From Limnohabitans sp. Rim8 (GTDB taxonomy: Bacteria; Pseudomonadota; Gammaproteobacteria; Burkholderiales; Burkholderiaceae_C): a DNA stretch of 64,000 nt. Below, in pieces: positions 8,327-17,525 of the stretch (the first letter of the stretch is position 1; each line of letters begins with the position of its first letter). The stretch is from the NCBI RefSeq assembly GCF_945901735.1, contig NZ_CAMDLM010000021.1:1-64000 (forward strand). Reading direction: 5' to 3'. Below the pieces are notes generated by a model. The model had not been told where the DNA came from. It did not search any database and worked only from the letters and a program-made list of their open reading frames with translations. The position numbers were made by a program, and so were the translations under genes.

Positions 8327-9066
8327 GGCTGCGCGCCCACCAGACCATCGGCCGCCGCTGGCCTCGCATGGCGTGTCTCACCCCAGCGCCGCAGGCCCGC
8401 CACCAGCGCGTTGAGCAGCAACACCACCGCCAGCAAGACCATGCCCAGCCCCAGCGCCAGCGGCAAATCGCCCTTGCTGGTTTCCAGCGCAATGGCGGTG
8501 GTCATCACGCGGGTGAAACCATCGATGTTGCCGCCCACAATCATGACGGCCCCCACTTCAGAGATGGCGCGGCCAAAAGCCGTCACGCCCACCGTCAGCA
8601 AAGCCAGGCGCTCATCCCAAGCCAGCAACAAGCTGCGCACCCAGGGGCCTGCGCCCAAGGATGCCCATTGTTCACCATGCTGGCGCTCCACGTCCTCCAC
8701 CACCTGGCGCGTGAGCGCCGTGACCACCGGCACCACCAAAATGAACTGGGCCAGCACCATGGCCTGAAAACTGAACATCCAGCCCAAAAAGCCTAAAGGC
8801 CCGGTGCGCGACAACAAGAGGTACACCACCAAACCCACCATCACCGAGGGCAGCGCCAGCAAGGTGTTCAGGCCCACCAAAACAAGGCCCCGGCCACGAA
8901 AACGCGACACCGCCAACCAAGCGCCCAGCGCCACGCCCACGCCATAGGCCAGCAGGCAGGCCGTGGCACTCACGGCCAAGGAGCGCGTGACCACCACCCA
9001 CAGGGCAGGGTCGAAAGAAGTGACGAGGTTCAGCGCCGTCAGGACGCTGTCGGAGAAGGTGTTCAT
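8323..9066 (-). CDS. tupB: tungstate ABC transporter permease TupB
   Basis: The 247-residue inner-membrane protein has about five or six hydrophobic segments and the permease signature loop EVGAVMIVGGNIDGFTRVMTTAIALE, the EAA-like contact with the ATPase. Sequence and context fit the TupB branch of the molybdate/tungstate/sulfate permeases. It is the first gene of the tupBCA operon. An 86-nt region in front holds the motif shared with aorA (9122-9142) and ends at the terminator of the TRAP operon, so the operon should have its own promoter. Confidence 0.88.
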   Translation of the reverse strand: MNTFSDSVLTALNLVTSFDPALWVVVTRSLAVSATACLLAYGVGVALGAWLAVSRFRGRGLVLVGLNTLLALPSVMVGLVVYLLLSRTGPLGFLGWMFSFQAMVLAQFILVVPVVTALTRQVVEDVERQHGEQWASLGAGPWVRSLLLAWDERLALLTVGVTAFGRAISEVGAVMIVGGNIDGFTRVMTTAIALETSKGDLPLALGLGMVLLAVVLLLNALVAGLRRWGETRHARPAAADGLVGAQP

Positions 9067-9121
9067 ACAGCGCTTTGGATGCTAAGGGACAAGCCCCCCG
9101 CAAGGTATGAGGGGTGTCCAC

Positions 9122-9142
9122 TATGAACAAGTTTGCATAGGT
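9122..9142 (-). promoter_or_regulatory. candidate operator upstream of tupB, shared with aorA
   Basis: The plus strand reads TATGAA-caagtt-TGCATAGGT, matching 6618-6638 at all 15 bases outside the 6-nt spacer. It lies 56-76 nt before the tupB start. The two outer hexamers are inverted relative to each other, as expected for a dimeric regulator. No third copy was found by eye before dctP, dctQ or the regulator gene. Confidence 0.55.
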
Positions 9143-9152
9143 CAGCACCAAT

Positions 9153-9175
9153 AAAAAAGCCCGGCGAACCGGGCT
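9153..9175 (-). terminator. intrinsic terminator of the TRAP operon
   Basis: On the minus strand agcccgg-ttcg-ccgggct (9158-9175) is followed by a run of T. It lies about 20 nt beyond the dctM stop and separates the TRAP genes from tupBCA. Confidence 0.8.
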
Positions 9176-9195
9176 CTTCTTGGTGCGACAGAAGC

Positions 9196-10983
9196 TTACT
9201 TCTTGCTCGCCTTCATATCGGCTTCCAAGGCTTTGGCCGGGTCGTCCTCATCAGGCTTTTCACCGTCCAACTGAGGGTCTTCCTCTACACCGTCTTGCGA
9301 CTGGCCTTCGTTTTGCAGCATTTGCTCCAACGCGGCCTCGGCATCGACCTTCACACCCTCTTGCAGGCCACCGGTAACCAAAGACGGCACCATGATGATG
9401 GCCGCCACCATGATCAACTGAAGGATGATGAAAGCGATCGAGCCTTTGTAGATTTCGGAAGTCGTCACAGCGCGGATGTTCTCCCCAGTGACCCGGTCTT
9501 TGTAATCGTTCTTGGGCGCAACACTGCGCAAATAGAACAAAGCAAAACCAAAGGGCGGCGTCAGGAACGAGGTCTGCAGGTTCATCGCCACGATCACCCC
9601 GAACCAGATCATGGCCTGGTCGGCAGTCATGCCAGGCACCAACCCGGGCAAGATCTTCTCGGCCACAGGGGCCAGGATCGGGATCACGATGAAGGCGATT
9701 TCAAAGAAGTCGATGAAACAACCCAAGATGAAAATCAGGATGTTCACCACGATCAAGAAGCCGATCGCACCACCCGGCATGTCGACAAACAGATGCTCCA
9801 CCCAGATGTGGCCATCGGCTGCATTGAAGGTGAAGCTGAACACGGTCGAGCCGATCAGGATGAACAGCACAAACGAGGCCAGCTTGGCCGTGTTTTCCAG
9901 CGCCTGGTTCATCAAAGGCATGCTCAAACGGCGCTTGCCAATGGCCAAAATCAAGGCACCCAAAGCCCCCATGGCACCGCCTTCGGTGGGCGTGGCGACA
10001 CCCAGAAAGATGGTTCCCAGAACCAGGAAGATCAAAATCAGGGGCGGCATCAGAACAAAGGTTACCTGCTCAGCCAATTTGGACAACAAGCCCATGCCGG
10101 TGACGCGGTTGACGATGGCCAAGGCCAAAGCCACCAAGGACGCCACAGTCAAGGACATGATGACCATTTCATCGCCGGGGGACTCTTGGGTGCGGTCGAG
10201 CCAAGCGGTCATGATGGCATCGTGGGACGAAGCCCATGAAAAACCCACCACCGCGCACAAAATCAAAAGGAACATCAAGGACACATGGCCTGATTTGCCA
10301 TTGGCTTCGCGGTAAATGCGGGCTTCGGGCGGCAAGGCGGGCACCATGTCCGGCTTGAAAATGGCCACGGCCACTATGAACAAGACGTACAAACCGACCA
10401 ACAGCAAGCCGGGCACCAAAGCACCGGCGTACATGTCACCCACCGAGCGGCCCAATTGGTCGGCCAACACGATCAACACCAACGAAGGCGGAATGGCTTG
10501 CGCCAAGGTGCCCGAAGCCGTGATGGTTCCGGTGGCAATGACACGGCTGTAACCGTAGCGCAGCATGATGGGCAAAGAGATCAAGCCCATGGAAATCACG
10601 GCCGCAGCCACGACACCAGTAGTGGCCGCCAACAAGGCCCCCACCAAAATCACCGCGATAGCCACGCCACCACGCACAGGGCCAAACACCTGACCCACCG
10701 TCTCCAGCAAATCTTCGGCCATGCCGGATTTTTGCAAAATGATGCCCATGAAGGTGAAAAACGGAATGGCCAGCAAAGTGTCGTTTTGCATGATGCCAAA
10801 AATGCGCAAGGGCAAGGCCTGAAACAAGGAAGGCGGGAACAGTCCCGCTTCCATGCCGATGTAGCCAAAGCCCAGACCGCAAGCGGCCAGCGCGAAAGCC
10901 ACCGGAAAACCGGTCAGCAGCAGCACAAACAAACCGGCAAACATGATGGGCACAAAGTTCTGTGCCAGAAAAGTCGCTTCCAT
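9196..10983 (-). CDS. dctM: TRAP transporter large permease (DctM)
   Basis: The 595-residue membrane protein is the large permease of a TRAP transporter, with many hydrophobic helices and the family motifs PFFTFMGIILQKSGMAEDL, GTLAQAIPPSLVLIVLADQLG and TPPFGFALFYLR. It couples Na+ entry to solute import together with DctQ and DctP. It is longer than the usual 430 residues, mainly through an insert between helices in the middle and a charged Glu/Asp-rich tail (EEDPQLDGEKPDEDDPAKALE). This size is seen in the mannitol/chloroaromatic or 2-oxoacid type TRAP group. The ATG at 10983 overlaps the dctQ stop. Confidence 0.9.
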   Translation of the reverse strand: MEATFLAQNFVPIMFAGLFVLLLTGFPVAFALAACGLGFGYIGMEAGLFPPSLFQALPLRIFGIMQNDTLLAIPFFTFMGIILQKSGMAEDLLETVGQVFGPVRGGVAIAVILVGALLAATTGVVAAAVISMGLISLPIMLRYGYSRVIATGTITASGTLAQAIPPSLVLIVLADQLGRSVGDMYAGALVPGLLLVGLYVLFIVAVAIFKPDMVPALPPEARIYREANGKSGHVSLMFLLILCAVVGFSWASSHDAIMTAWLDRTQESPGDEMVIMSLTVASLVALALAIVNRVTGMGLLSKLAEQVTFVLMPPLILIFLVLGTIFLGVATPTEGGAMGALGALILAIGKRRLSMPLMNQALENTAKLASFVLFILIGSTVFSFTFNAADGHIWVEHLFVDMPGGAIGFLIVVNILIFILGCFIDFFEIAFIVIPILAPVAEKILPGLVPGMTADQAMIWFGVIVAMNLQTSFLTPPFGFALFYLRSVAPKNDYKDRVTGENIRAVTTSEIYKGSIAFIILQLIMVAAIIMVPSLVTGGLQEGVKVDAEAALEQMLQNEGQSQDGVEEDPQLDGEKPDEDDPAKALEADMKASKK

Positions 10984-11585
10984 CAACGTGCTCCCTGAAC
11001 TTGTTCTTGCGCCAGTTTTTCCAGTGCAATCAATTCTTTTTGCTCATCCGACATGGCCTCTTCAGAAGACAAAACGTCTTCGCCCTGCCCCACCAAAAAG
11101 TCCAAGCGTTTGATCAGTTCCGACACACCTTGCAGCATGAGCAAGGCAAAGCCGGCAGGCACCAGCGCATACACAGGCCAACGGATCAGGCCACCCGCGT
11201 TGGAGGACATTTCGCCGCTGATGTAAGCCTGCATGAACAAGGGCCAAGACAAGTAAATGCACAAGAAACAAAACGGGAACAGGGCCAACAAAATGCCGCC
11301 CACGTCAATCCAGTTGCGGGCACGCGCCGTCAACATGGACGAAATGAAGTCGATGCGTACGTGCGCATTTTTAAGAAAGCCATAGCCAGCCCCCAACAAA
11401 AACACAGCGGCAAACAGGTACCACTGGATTTCCAGCAAGGCGTTCGAGCTCGAATCAAAAGCCTTTCGCACAATGGCGTTGCCTGCACTGATCAAGGTCG
11501 TGGCCAGAATCAACCAGGTGGTGAAAAGTCCCACGCTTTGATTCAAACGGTCAATGCCCCGCGAAATCAACAAGAAAAAAGACAT
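10983..11585 (-). CDS. dctQ: TRAP transporter small permease (DctQ)
   Basis: The 200-residue protein has four hydrophobic segments and the DctQ features GYGFLKNAHVRIDFI and IQWYLFAAVFLLGAGY. It is the small membrane subunit linking the binding protein to DctM. The C-terminal 40 residues are charged and cytoplasmic. A GGAGG-like site precedes ATG 11585. The gene overlaps dctM by one base. The binding protein gene dctP lies 1.35 kb upstream, separated by a regulator gene on the same strand. Confidence 0.88.
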   Translation of the reverse strand: MSFFLLISRGIDRLNQSVGLFTTWLILATTLISAGNAIVRKAFDSSSNALLEIQWYLFAAVFLLGAGYGFLKNAHVRIDFISSMLTARARNWIDVGGILLALFPFCFLCIYLSWPLFMQAYISGEMSSNAGGLIRWPVYALVPAGFALLMLQGVSELIKRLDFLVGQGEDVLSSEEAMSDEQKELIALEKLAQEQVQGAR

Positions 11586-11709
11586 GTTGTCCTCCAGAAA
11601 TTCAGGTGCTATTGTAATTCTGCGTTAACCGGCCACAGCGTGTTTACACCAAATGCTTGGGTTGATATTTGTCACGGGCGCCATGAGCACATTTCACAGC
11701 TGTAAAAAA

Positions 11710-12840
11710 TCAAGGGTTAACCCCAAGGGGGACGCGCGCCGCTCTGAATTGCCACCAAGGCAGCATGCTGCGCAAGGACTGCACCTGACCCGCATCGGCG
11801 GTGGTGGTGTATCCGGCCATCGCTTGCAAACGTTGCTGCCAAGCCGACTCGCTGAGCAAAGCGCGCAATTGCCGCACGGGTTCGCTGTCCAACGCCGATG
11901 CCAGGCACACCAGCCAATAACGCTCCGGGTACAAAGGCACGAAATCGAGCCCATGCACCTGCGCCGCACTGGCGATGCCCAAGCCTGCGTCGGCCTGACC
12001 CGCAGCAATGCAAGCAGCCACCGCGCTGTGCGAATTTTCTTCGTGCGCATAGCCTGTCAGGTCCGATGCCTGCAGACCCAAAACTTGCAGGCACTGGTCC
12101 AGCAGCAGGCGTGTGCCTGTGCCCGGACTGCGGTTGACATAAAGCGCGCCGGCCTGGGCCACATCCGCCAAGCTTTGCAAACGCAAATGGTTGCCCGGCG
12201 CCACCATCAAACCTTGCGAACGTGTAGCAAAACCAATCAGCTTATGCAACCCAGGCTTGAGCAAAGGTTTGTAGGTGCGGGCCACCAACGAATCCGCATC
12301 GGGTTGCCAAGGTGCATGAAAACCCGCCACATGGCAGCGCCCCTCGTTCAGGGCGCGGATGGCGTCGACGCTGCCGCAAAAGCGCAAGTCAAGGTGCAAG
12401 GACTGGGCTGCGGCTTCTTCCCGCAGCATGACCAATGCATCGTCGTGGCTGGCATAGATGGCCAAGGCCTGGTGCGTGGGATCAAAGGCCACTGCAAACG
12501 TTTTTTCCAGCTCGGCCTGCAAAGCGCTGATTTGGGGCGCCAACCGGGCTTGCGCTTGTCGCTCGGCCCAAAGCAACTTGTCGGCAAAACCGGTCAGCCG
12601 GGCGGCCTGGCCCTTCTCCCAAACGATGAGAGGTTGCCCCAATGATTGCTCCCAGCGCTTGAGTTCGCCCCAAACATGGCGGTAGGACAAGTCCAGATGT
12701 TTGGCTGCACCGCCAATCGAGCCGGCGTGGCGCACCGCTTGCAACAAGTCCATGAGGGGGTTGCGCAAGGGGCTTTGGCGATTGCGCGCCGTTTCATGGC
12801 CCGGCTGGGTCCATTGGTACGAGAGATCGATGTGCTGCAT
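11710..12840 (-). CDS. ModE-type HTH fused to a periplasmic-binding-protein-like domain: transcriptional regulator
   Basis: The 376-residue protein has two parts. Residues about 28-110 are a winged helix of the ModE kind (LLQAVRHAGSIGGAAKHLDL, YRHVWGELKRWEQSLGQPL, ARLTGFADKLL). Residues about 120-350 resemble a substrate-binding PBP domain (SRSQGLMVAPGNH-like region, then VNRSPGTGTRLLLDQCL and IAAGQADAGLGIASAAQ). ModE-PBP proteins are thought to sense an oxyanion or related ligand. It sits between dctP and dctQ but only 2.6 kb from tupBCA, so it could control either the TRAP genes or the tungsten genes. The PBP part replaces the TOBE domains of classical ModE. Confidence 0.8.
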   Translation of the reverse strand: MQHIDLSYQWTQPGHETARNRQSPLRNPLMDLLQAVRHAGSIGGAAKHLDLSYRHVWGELKRWEQSLGQPLIVWEKGQAARLTGFADKLLWAERQAQARLAPQISALQAELEKTFAVAFDPTHQALAIYASHDDALVMLREEAAAQSLHLDLRFCGSVDAIRALNEGRCHVAGFHAPWQPDADSLVARTYKPLLKPGLHKLIGFATRSQGLMVAPGNHLRLQSLADVAQAGALYVNRSPGTGTRLLLDQCLQVLGLQASDLTGYAHEENSHSAVAACIAAGQADAGLGIASAAQVHGLDFVPLYPERYWLVCLASALDSEPVRQLRALLSESAWQQRLQAMAGYTTTADAGQVQSLRSMLPWWQFRAARVPLGVNP

Positions 12841-12888
12841 GGATTGAAGTTTGCCCTATAGCCAAGCACCGAGCTGGCTTGGCCAAAA

Positions 12889-12912
12889 CAAAAGGCCCCG
12901 AAGGGCCTTTTG
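12889..12912 (-). terminator. intrinsic terminator after dctP
   Basis: A 10-bp perfect stem (caaaaggccc/gggccttttg) with a 4-nt loop lies 24 nt beyond the dctP stop. It is symmetric enough to work in both directions and isolates dctP from the regulator gene. Confidence 0.75.
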
Positions 12913-12935
12913 TGGTGCATGCATGCGGGCCTGAA

Positions 12936-14015
12936 TTACAGTTTGGCCGATTGCATGTAGTTGTCGAAGCGCGCTTCGGTGAAGCGGAACCACTGGTTGG
13001 CTTCCTTGCGGAAAGCCGAGTAGTCGCCGTAGATTTTTTTCCAACCTGGGTTCTTTGTGCCGATTTCTTCGTAAAGGGCCATGGACTCTTTGAAAGCCGC
13101 GTCCATCAAATCCTTGGGGAAAGGGAACAACTTGGCACCACCGGCGACCAAGGTCTTGAGCGATGCAGCGTTGCGTGCGTCGTAACGGGCTTGCATGTCG
13201 GTTGCTGCAAAACTGGAAGCCGCCTCGATGATTGCCTTGTACTCGCTGGACAGACTGTCGTAAGCTTTTTTGTTGATGTGCAGGTCCAACTGAGGACCGC
13301 CTTCCCACCAACCTGGGTACGCGTAGTTCTTGGCCACTTTGTAGAAGCCCAGTTTCAGGTCATCGTAAGGGCCCACCCACTCGGCCGCATCGATCGTGCC
13401 TTTTTCAAGCGCTTGGTAAATCTCGCCGCCAGGAATGTTTTGTGGCACGCCACCGATGCGCTCAACCACTTTGCCTGCAAACCCGCCCACGCGGAATTTG
13501 GTGCCCTTGAAGTCGGCCAAGGACTTGATCGGCTTGCGAAACCAGCCACCCATTTGAGCGCCTGTGTTGCCCATCACGAAGTTGACGATGTTGTAGTTGT
13601 TGTAATGCTCGCGCATCAATTTCATGCCGTTGCCATGCAGCATCCAAGCCGTCATCTGGCGGCTGTTCAAACCAAAGGGAATGGCACAACCCAAGGCAAA
13701 CACTTCGTCCTTGCCAAAGTAGTAGTAAGGCGCGGTGTTGGACATTTCCACGGTGCCGTCTTTGGTGGCGTCGATGGTGCCGAAAGCGGGCACCAATTCA
13801 CCGGCCGCGTGGGTGGTGATCTCGAACTTACCGCCGGTCATTTCCTTGACCTTGGCTGCGAACACATCGTTCACACCAAACAAAGTGTCCAGCGCCTTGG
13901 GAAAGCTGGAAGTCAGACGCCAGCGCAGGGCTGCTTGGGCGTGAACCGCAGGTGCAACACCGGTAGCCAAAATACCGGCCATGCCGGTGTTTTTGATGAG
14001 GGAACGACGATCCAT
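12936..14015 (-). CDS. dctP: TRAP transporter substrate-binding protein (DctP/TakP-like)
   Basis: The 359-residue protein begins with a twin-arginine-type signal peptide (MDRRSLIKNTGMAGILATG) and has DctP family segments: RWRLTSSFPKALDTL, PIKSLADFKGTKFRVGG, and GEIYQALEKGTIDAAEWVGPYDD. The last of these is the canonical TRAP binder motif in which an acidic solute is held by arginine (here in KFRVGG). It most resembles binders of the TakP group for 2-oxo acids or related monocarboxylates. The true ligand is unknown. It has its own terminator and a good ribosome binding site (AAGGAG). Confidence 0.88.
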   Translation of the reverse strand: MDRRSLIKNTGMAGILATGVAPAVHAQAALRWRLTSSFPKALDTLFGVNDVFAAKVKEMTGGKFEITTHAAGELVPAFGTIDATKDGTVEMSNTAPYYYFGKDEVFALGCAIPFGLNSRQMTAWMLHGNGMKLMREHYNNYNIVNFVMGNTGAQMGGWFRKPIKSLADFKGTKFRVGGFAGKVVERIGGVPQNIPGGEIYQALEKGTIDAAEWVGPYDDLKLGFYKVAKNYAYPGWWEGGPQLDLHINKKAYDSLSSEYKAIIEAASSFAATDMQARYDARNAASLKTLVAGGAKLFPFPKDLMDAAFKESMALYEEIGTKNPGWKKIYGDYSAFRKEANQWFRFTEARFDNYMQSAKL

Positions 14016-14213
14016 GAATGGACTCCTTGTGAAAATTTGAAAACCACCCGAAACATCGGGCCATGAAAAACAAACACCGGCTTATTGTAGAAAGTGAATC
14101 GCCCCCTAAATCTGGGGGTTTACCCTTTTTAAACCAGCAAAAACTTCAAGGTCTTTGAAGATATCTCAATCTTCAGTTGGACACTTGGGAGGGGCACAAA
14201 AGCCAGCCCCCCT

Positions 14214-14236
14214 AAAAAAGGCCATCTCCAAGGCCT
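14214..14236 (-). terminator. weak terminator overlapping the dxs stop
   Basis: On the minus strand aggcc-N8-ggcct is followed by TTTTTAG. The stem is only 5 bp and its first arm overlaps the dxs stop codon, so efficiency is uncertain. Confidence 0.4.
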
Positions 14237-16083
14237 CAGTCCGTCCAACGCTGTCGAATTGACGCCTCGATGCCCACCGCATCCAGCCCTTGTAAAGCCA
14301 GCAGCTTGGCCGGGTCGCCATGCTCAATGAACACATCGGGCAAGCCCAGCTGCAACACCGAGCGCTGCAGGTTCAGCTGCTGCAAGGCCTCGGCCACCGC
14401 GCTGCCCGCGCCGCCCATGGTGCAGCCCTCTTCCACCGTCACCAGGTGCTCGTGGCTTTGCGCAATTTGCGACAGCAGCTCGGTGTCCAGCGGCTTCACC
14501 CAACGCATGTTCACCACGGTGGCGTTGAGCTTTTCAGCAGCCTGCAAAGCCGGGGCCAGCAAGGTGCCAAAGGCCAGAATGGCCAGCTTCTCCCCCTGAC
14601 GGCGCACTTCGCCCTTGCCAAAGGGCAAAGTGTCCAGATCGCGGCCGGGCTCGGTGCCCACGCCTGCGCCGCGCGGGTAGCGCACCGCCACCGGGTGGTT
14701 TTGCGCGTAAGCGGTGCTCAGCAACTGGCGGCACTCGCGCTCGTCGGCCGGACAAGCCAAGCTCATGTTGGGGATGCAGCGGATATAAGCGATGTCGTAA
14801 GCCCCAGCGTGGGTGGCTCCGTCAGCCCCCACCAGACCGGCACGGTCAATTGCAAACACCACCGGCAAGTTTTGCAGCGCCACATCGTGGATGAGTTGGT
14901 CGTAACCGCGCTGCAAAAAGGTGGAATAAATGGCAAGAACAGGTTTGAGCCCCTCGCAGGCCAGGCCTGCGGCAAAGGTCACGGCATGCTGCTCGGCGAT
15001 GCCCACGTCGTAATAGCGCTTGGGAAAGCGCTGGTGAAAAGCCACCATGCCCGAGCCTTCGCGCATGGCAGGGGTGATGCCCACCAAGCGCAGGTCTTTT
15101 TCGGCCATGTCGCACAGCCACTGGCCAAACACCTGGGTGAAGGTGGTTTTGGCGGGCGTGGCGGCAGGCACCAAGCCCACGCTGGGGTCGAACTTGCCGG
15201 GGCCGTGGTAGGCCACCGGATCGGCTTCGGCTTTTTCATAGCCCTGGCCTTTTTTGGTCACCACATGCAAAAACTGCGGGCCGCTCAAGTGCTTGATGTT
15301 TTCCAGTGTCGGGATCAGCGACTCCAGGTCGTGCCCGTCGATCGGGCCGATGTAGTTGAAGCCGAATTTCTCGAACAGCGTGGCGGGCACCACCATGCCC
15401 TTGGCGGTTTCTTCCAAGCGCTTGGCCAGCTCAAAAAGCGGGGGGGCGTTTTTCAGCACGTTCTTGGCCCCGGCCTTGGCGGCCGAGTAAAAACGCCCGC
15501 TCATCAGTTGGGCGAGGTAGCGGTTGAGCGCGCCCACAGGCGGGCTGATCGACATGTCGTTGTCATTCAGGATCACCAGCAGCTTGCACTCTTCCACGCC
15601 CGCGTTGTTCAGGGCCTCAAAGGCCATGCCCGCCGTCATCGCGCCGTCGCCGATCACCGCAATCGCGTGGCGCGACTCGCCTTTTTGGCGGGCCGCCACG
15701 GCCATGCCCAAAGCGGCCGAAATGCTGGTGGACGAGTGGGCCGTGCCAAAGGTGTCGTATTCGCTTTCATCCCGGCGCGGAAAGCCCGACAAGCCATCGA
15801 ACTGGCGCAGCGTGGGCATGCGTTCGCGCCGACCCGTGAGAATTTTGTGCGGGTAAGTCTGGTGACCCACGTCCCAGACGATGCGGTCTTCGGGGGTGTT
15901 GAAGACGTAGTGCAATGCCACGGTCAACTCGACCGTGCCCAGGTTGGAGCTGAGGTGCCCACCGGTTTTGGAGACGTTGTCCAGGACGCAGTGGCGCAAC
16001 TCGTCGGCCAGTTGGGGCAAATCTGAGCGCTGCAGGCGGCGCAAATCGGCCGGGGAATCGATGTTCTTGAGCAAATCGGTCAT
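14236..16083 (-). CDS. dxs: 1-deoxy-D-xylulose-5-phosphate synthase
   Basis: The 615-residue enzyme condenses pyruvate and glyceraldehyde-3-phosphate to DXP, the first step of the MEP isoprenoid pathway and a source of thiamine and pyridoxal precursors. It shows the thiamine diphosphate motif [18 protein letters not shown]...NDND, the [15 protein letters not shown] element near residue 80, and the transketolase-like [15 protein letters not shown] with the catalytic glutamate. Length is normal. It follows ispA with a one-base gap, in the common xseB-ispA-dxs order. ispH of the same pathway is at 48558-49535. Confidence 0.96.
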   Translation of the reverse strand: MTDLLKNIDSPADLRRLQRSDLPQLADELRHCVLDNVSKTGGHLSSNLGTVELTVALHYVFNTPEDRIVWDVGHQTYPHKILTGRRERMPTLRQFDGLSGFPRRDESEYDTFGTAHSSTSISAALGMAVAARQKGESRHAIAVIGDGAMTAGMAFEALNNAGVEECKLLVILNDNDMSISPPVGALNRYLAQLMSGRFYSAAKAGAKNVLKNAPPLFELAKRLEETAKGMVVPATLFEKFGFNYIGPIDGHDLESLIPTLENIKHLSGPQFLHVVTKKGQGYEKAEADPVAYHGPGKFDPSVGLVPAATPAKTTFTQVFGQWLCDMAEKDLRLVGITPAMREGSGMVAFHQRFPKRYYDVGIAEQHAVTFAAGLACEGLKPVLAIYSTFLQRGYDQLIHDVALQNLPVVFAIDRAGLVGADGATHAGAYDIAYIRCIPNMSLACPADERECRQLLSTAYAQNHPVAVRYPRGAGVGTEPGRDLDTLPFGKGEVRRQGEKLAILAFGTLLAPALQAAEKLNATVVNMRWVKPLDTELLSQIAQSHEHLVTVEEGCTMGGAGSAVAEALQQLNLQRSVLQLGLPDVFIEHGDPAKLLALQGLDAVGIEASIRQRWTD

Positions 16084-16084
16084 G

Positions 16085-16990
16085 TCAGTTGTTTCTGGTG
16101 ATCACCATGGCGGTCAGGGCACGCAAAGCGGCCAAACGGGCCTCGGGCAAGCCGGTATCGGCCAGTGCCTGCATGGCCTGAGCAGCCAAAGAGTCGGCAT
16201 AGGCTTTGGCCGCGTCCAGCCCCATCAGGGCCACATAGGTCGGTTTGTCGGCGGCTTCGTCCTTGCCCGCCGTTTTGCCCAGGGTGGCCGAATCGGCGGT
16301 CACATCCAGCACATCGTCTACCACCTGAAAAGCCAGGCCCAGGGCCTCGCCAAAACGGGTCAAAGCCTCTTGAACTGGGGCCGACACGCCCGGCACGCAG
16401 GCTGCGCCCATCTGCACGCTGCACAAAAGCAGCGCCCCGGTTTTGAGTCGGTGCATCTGGCGCAATTGGTCCTCCGTCAAGCGCTGGCCCACACTGGCCA
16501 GGTCAATCGCTTGGCCCCCGGCCATGCCTTGGTAGCCCGAAGCCCGGGCCAGCAAGCCCACGCAGGCCGCTTGTTCTGCAGCGCTGACGCTGGCATCTTG
16601 GGGGGTGAGCATTTCAAAAGCCAAAGTCTGCAAGGCATCGCCCGCCAGCAGGGCTTGCGCCTCGCCAAACTGCACATGCACTGTGGGTTTGCCGCGCCGC
16701 AAAACATCGTTGTCCATGCAGGGCATGTCGTCGTGCACCAACGAATAAGCGTGGATCAATTCGATGGCACAAGCGGCGTTAAGCGCCGAGGGGCCGTTTG
16801 AAGCACCGCCCACCGCCTCGGCTGTGGCCAGCACCAGCAAGGGCCGCAAGCGCTTGCCGCCGTCCAACACGGCATAGCGCATGGCCTCGCCCAAAGCGGC
16901 GGGCGAATGGGCCTCAATGCCTTCAGACAAGGTGTTTTCAACACGATCGAGGTGCGGCTGCATCCATGTTTTGAGGTCCAACGGACTCAT
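16085..16990 (-). CDS. ispA: farnesyl diphosphate synthase (polyprenyl synthetase)
   Basis: The 301-residue protein has the two aspartate-rich motifs of chain-elongating prenyltransferases: DDMPCMDND (first, the bacterial two-residue-insert form typical of FPP synthases) and DDVLD (second). [12 protein letters not shown] is the usual N-terminal substrate motif. It should make farnesyl diphosphate from IPP and DMAPP. I start at ATG 16990, which overlaps the xseB stop (ATGA); an upstream start at 17002 would lie within xseB. It is followed directly by dxs. Confidence 0.93.
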   Translation of the reverse strand: MSPLDLKTWMQPHLDRVENTLSEGIEAHSPAALGEAMRYAVLDGGKRLRPLLVLATAEAVGGASNGPSALNAACAIELIHAYSLVHDDMPCMDNDVLRRGKPTVHVQFGEAQALLAGDALQTLAFEMLTPQDASVSAAEQAACVGLLARASGYQGMAGGQAIDLASVGQRLTEDQLRQMHRLKTGALLLCSVQMGAACVPGVSAPVQEALTRFGEALGLAFQVVDDVLDVTADSATLGKTAGKDEAADKPTYVALMGLDAAKAYADSLAAQAMQALADTGLPEARLAALRALTAMVITRNN

Positions 16991-17241
16991 GCGCCACTCC
17001 ACGGTTTGAGTTGTCCGCCATCCAGCACCTGAATTTGGTCTTCGACGGCTTTGAGCTTGTCACGGCAAAAGCACAGCAACACAGCGCCGCGCTGGTAACC
17101 CGTCAGCAGCTGGTCCAAAGGCATTTGCCCCGACTCGAGCTGCCCCACCAGTGTTTCCAGCTCCGACAAAGCCGCTTCGTATGAGGCAGGCACATCCGCC
17201 GCAACGGCATCGGCGAGGTCAGCTTGAACAGCCTTGGGCAT
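16987..17241 (-). CDS. xseB: exodeoxyribonuclease VII small subunit
   Basis: The 84-residue protein matches Xse[34 protein letters not shown] followed by a Leu/Lys-rich helix ending in QIQVLDGG. XseB joins XseA to form the single-strand exonuclease VII. ATG 17241 is preferred over an upstream TTG because it has GGAAG at a good distance. The stop overlaps ispA, which is the usual arrangement in proteobacteria. Confidence 0.93.
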   Translation of the reverse strand: MPKAVQADLADAVAADVPASYEAALSELETLVGQLESGQMPLDQLLTGYQRGAVLLCFCRDKLKAVEDQIQVLDGGQLKPWSGA

Positions 17242-17268
17242 GGGGTCTTCCAACAAAAAGAACCGATT

Positions 17269-17373
17269 TTAGGCTTTAAGACTGAACTTGGCTGACGCTT
17301 GGGTAGTCCCATCCAGCAGCAGCAGGGTGTTGCCCAGTTTGATCTGGCTCAGCATCGACTGCAGGCTTTCCAT
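17269..17373 (-). CDS. possible 34-residue small ORF
   Basis: A short frame (MESLQSMLSQIKLGNTLLLL, then DGTTQASAKFSLKA) lies 28 nt before xseB on the same strand. It has a hydrophobic middle and a weak purine-rich site in front. I know no family for it. It could be a leader peptide, a gene remnant or chance. Confidence 0.2.
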   Translation of the reverse strand: MESLQSMLSQIKLGNTLLLLDGTTQASAKFSLKA

Positions 17374-17525
17374 TGGATTGGCCTTGTCAGCCCCTGCTAG
17401 CATTCCCCGGGGTTAGAATGATCAACCCGCGACAGTAATTTCTGTTATTTTTTTGCGCCGTTTTCCATGAATTCAGCGCTTTGTTCCTGCCCCTTCATAG
17501 GGGGAGTCTCTAGGTCAGGTCATCC

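Noticed and set aside
2311-16026. Long frames opposite aorC, aorB, dctM, dxs (for example 2311-3873, 4265-5923, 9133-10239, 14320-16026, all plus strand)
   Set aside because: They are mirror frames of GC-rich real genes. None has a family motif, and the real genes on the minus strand are clear.
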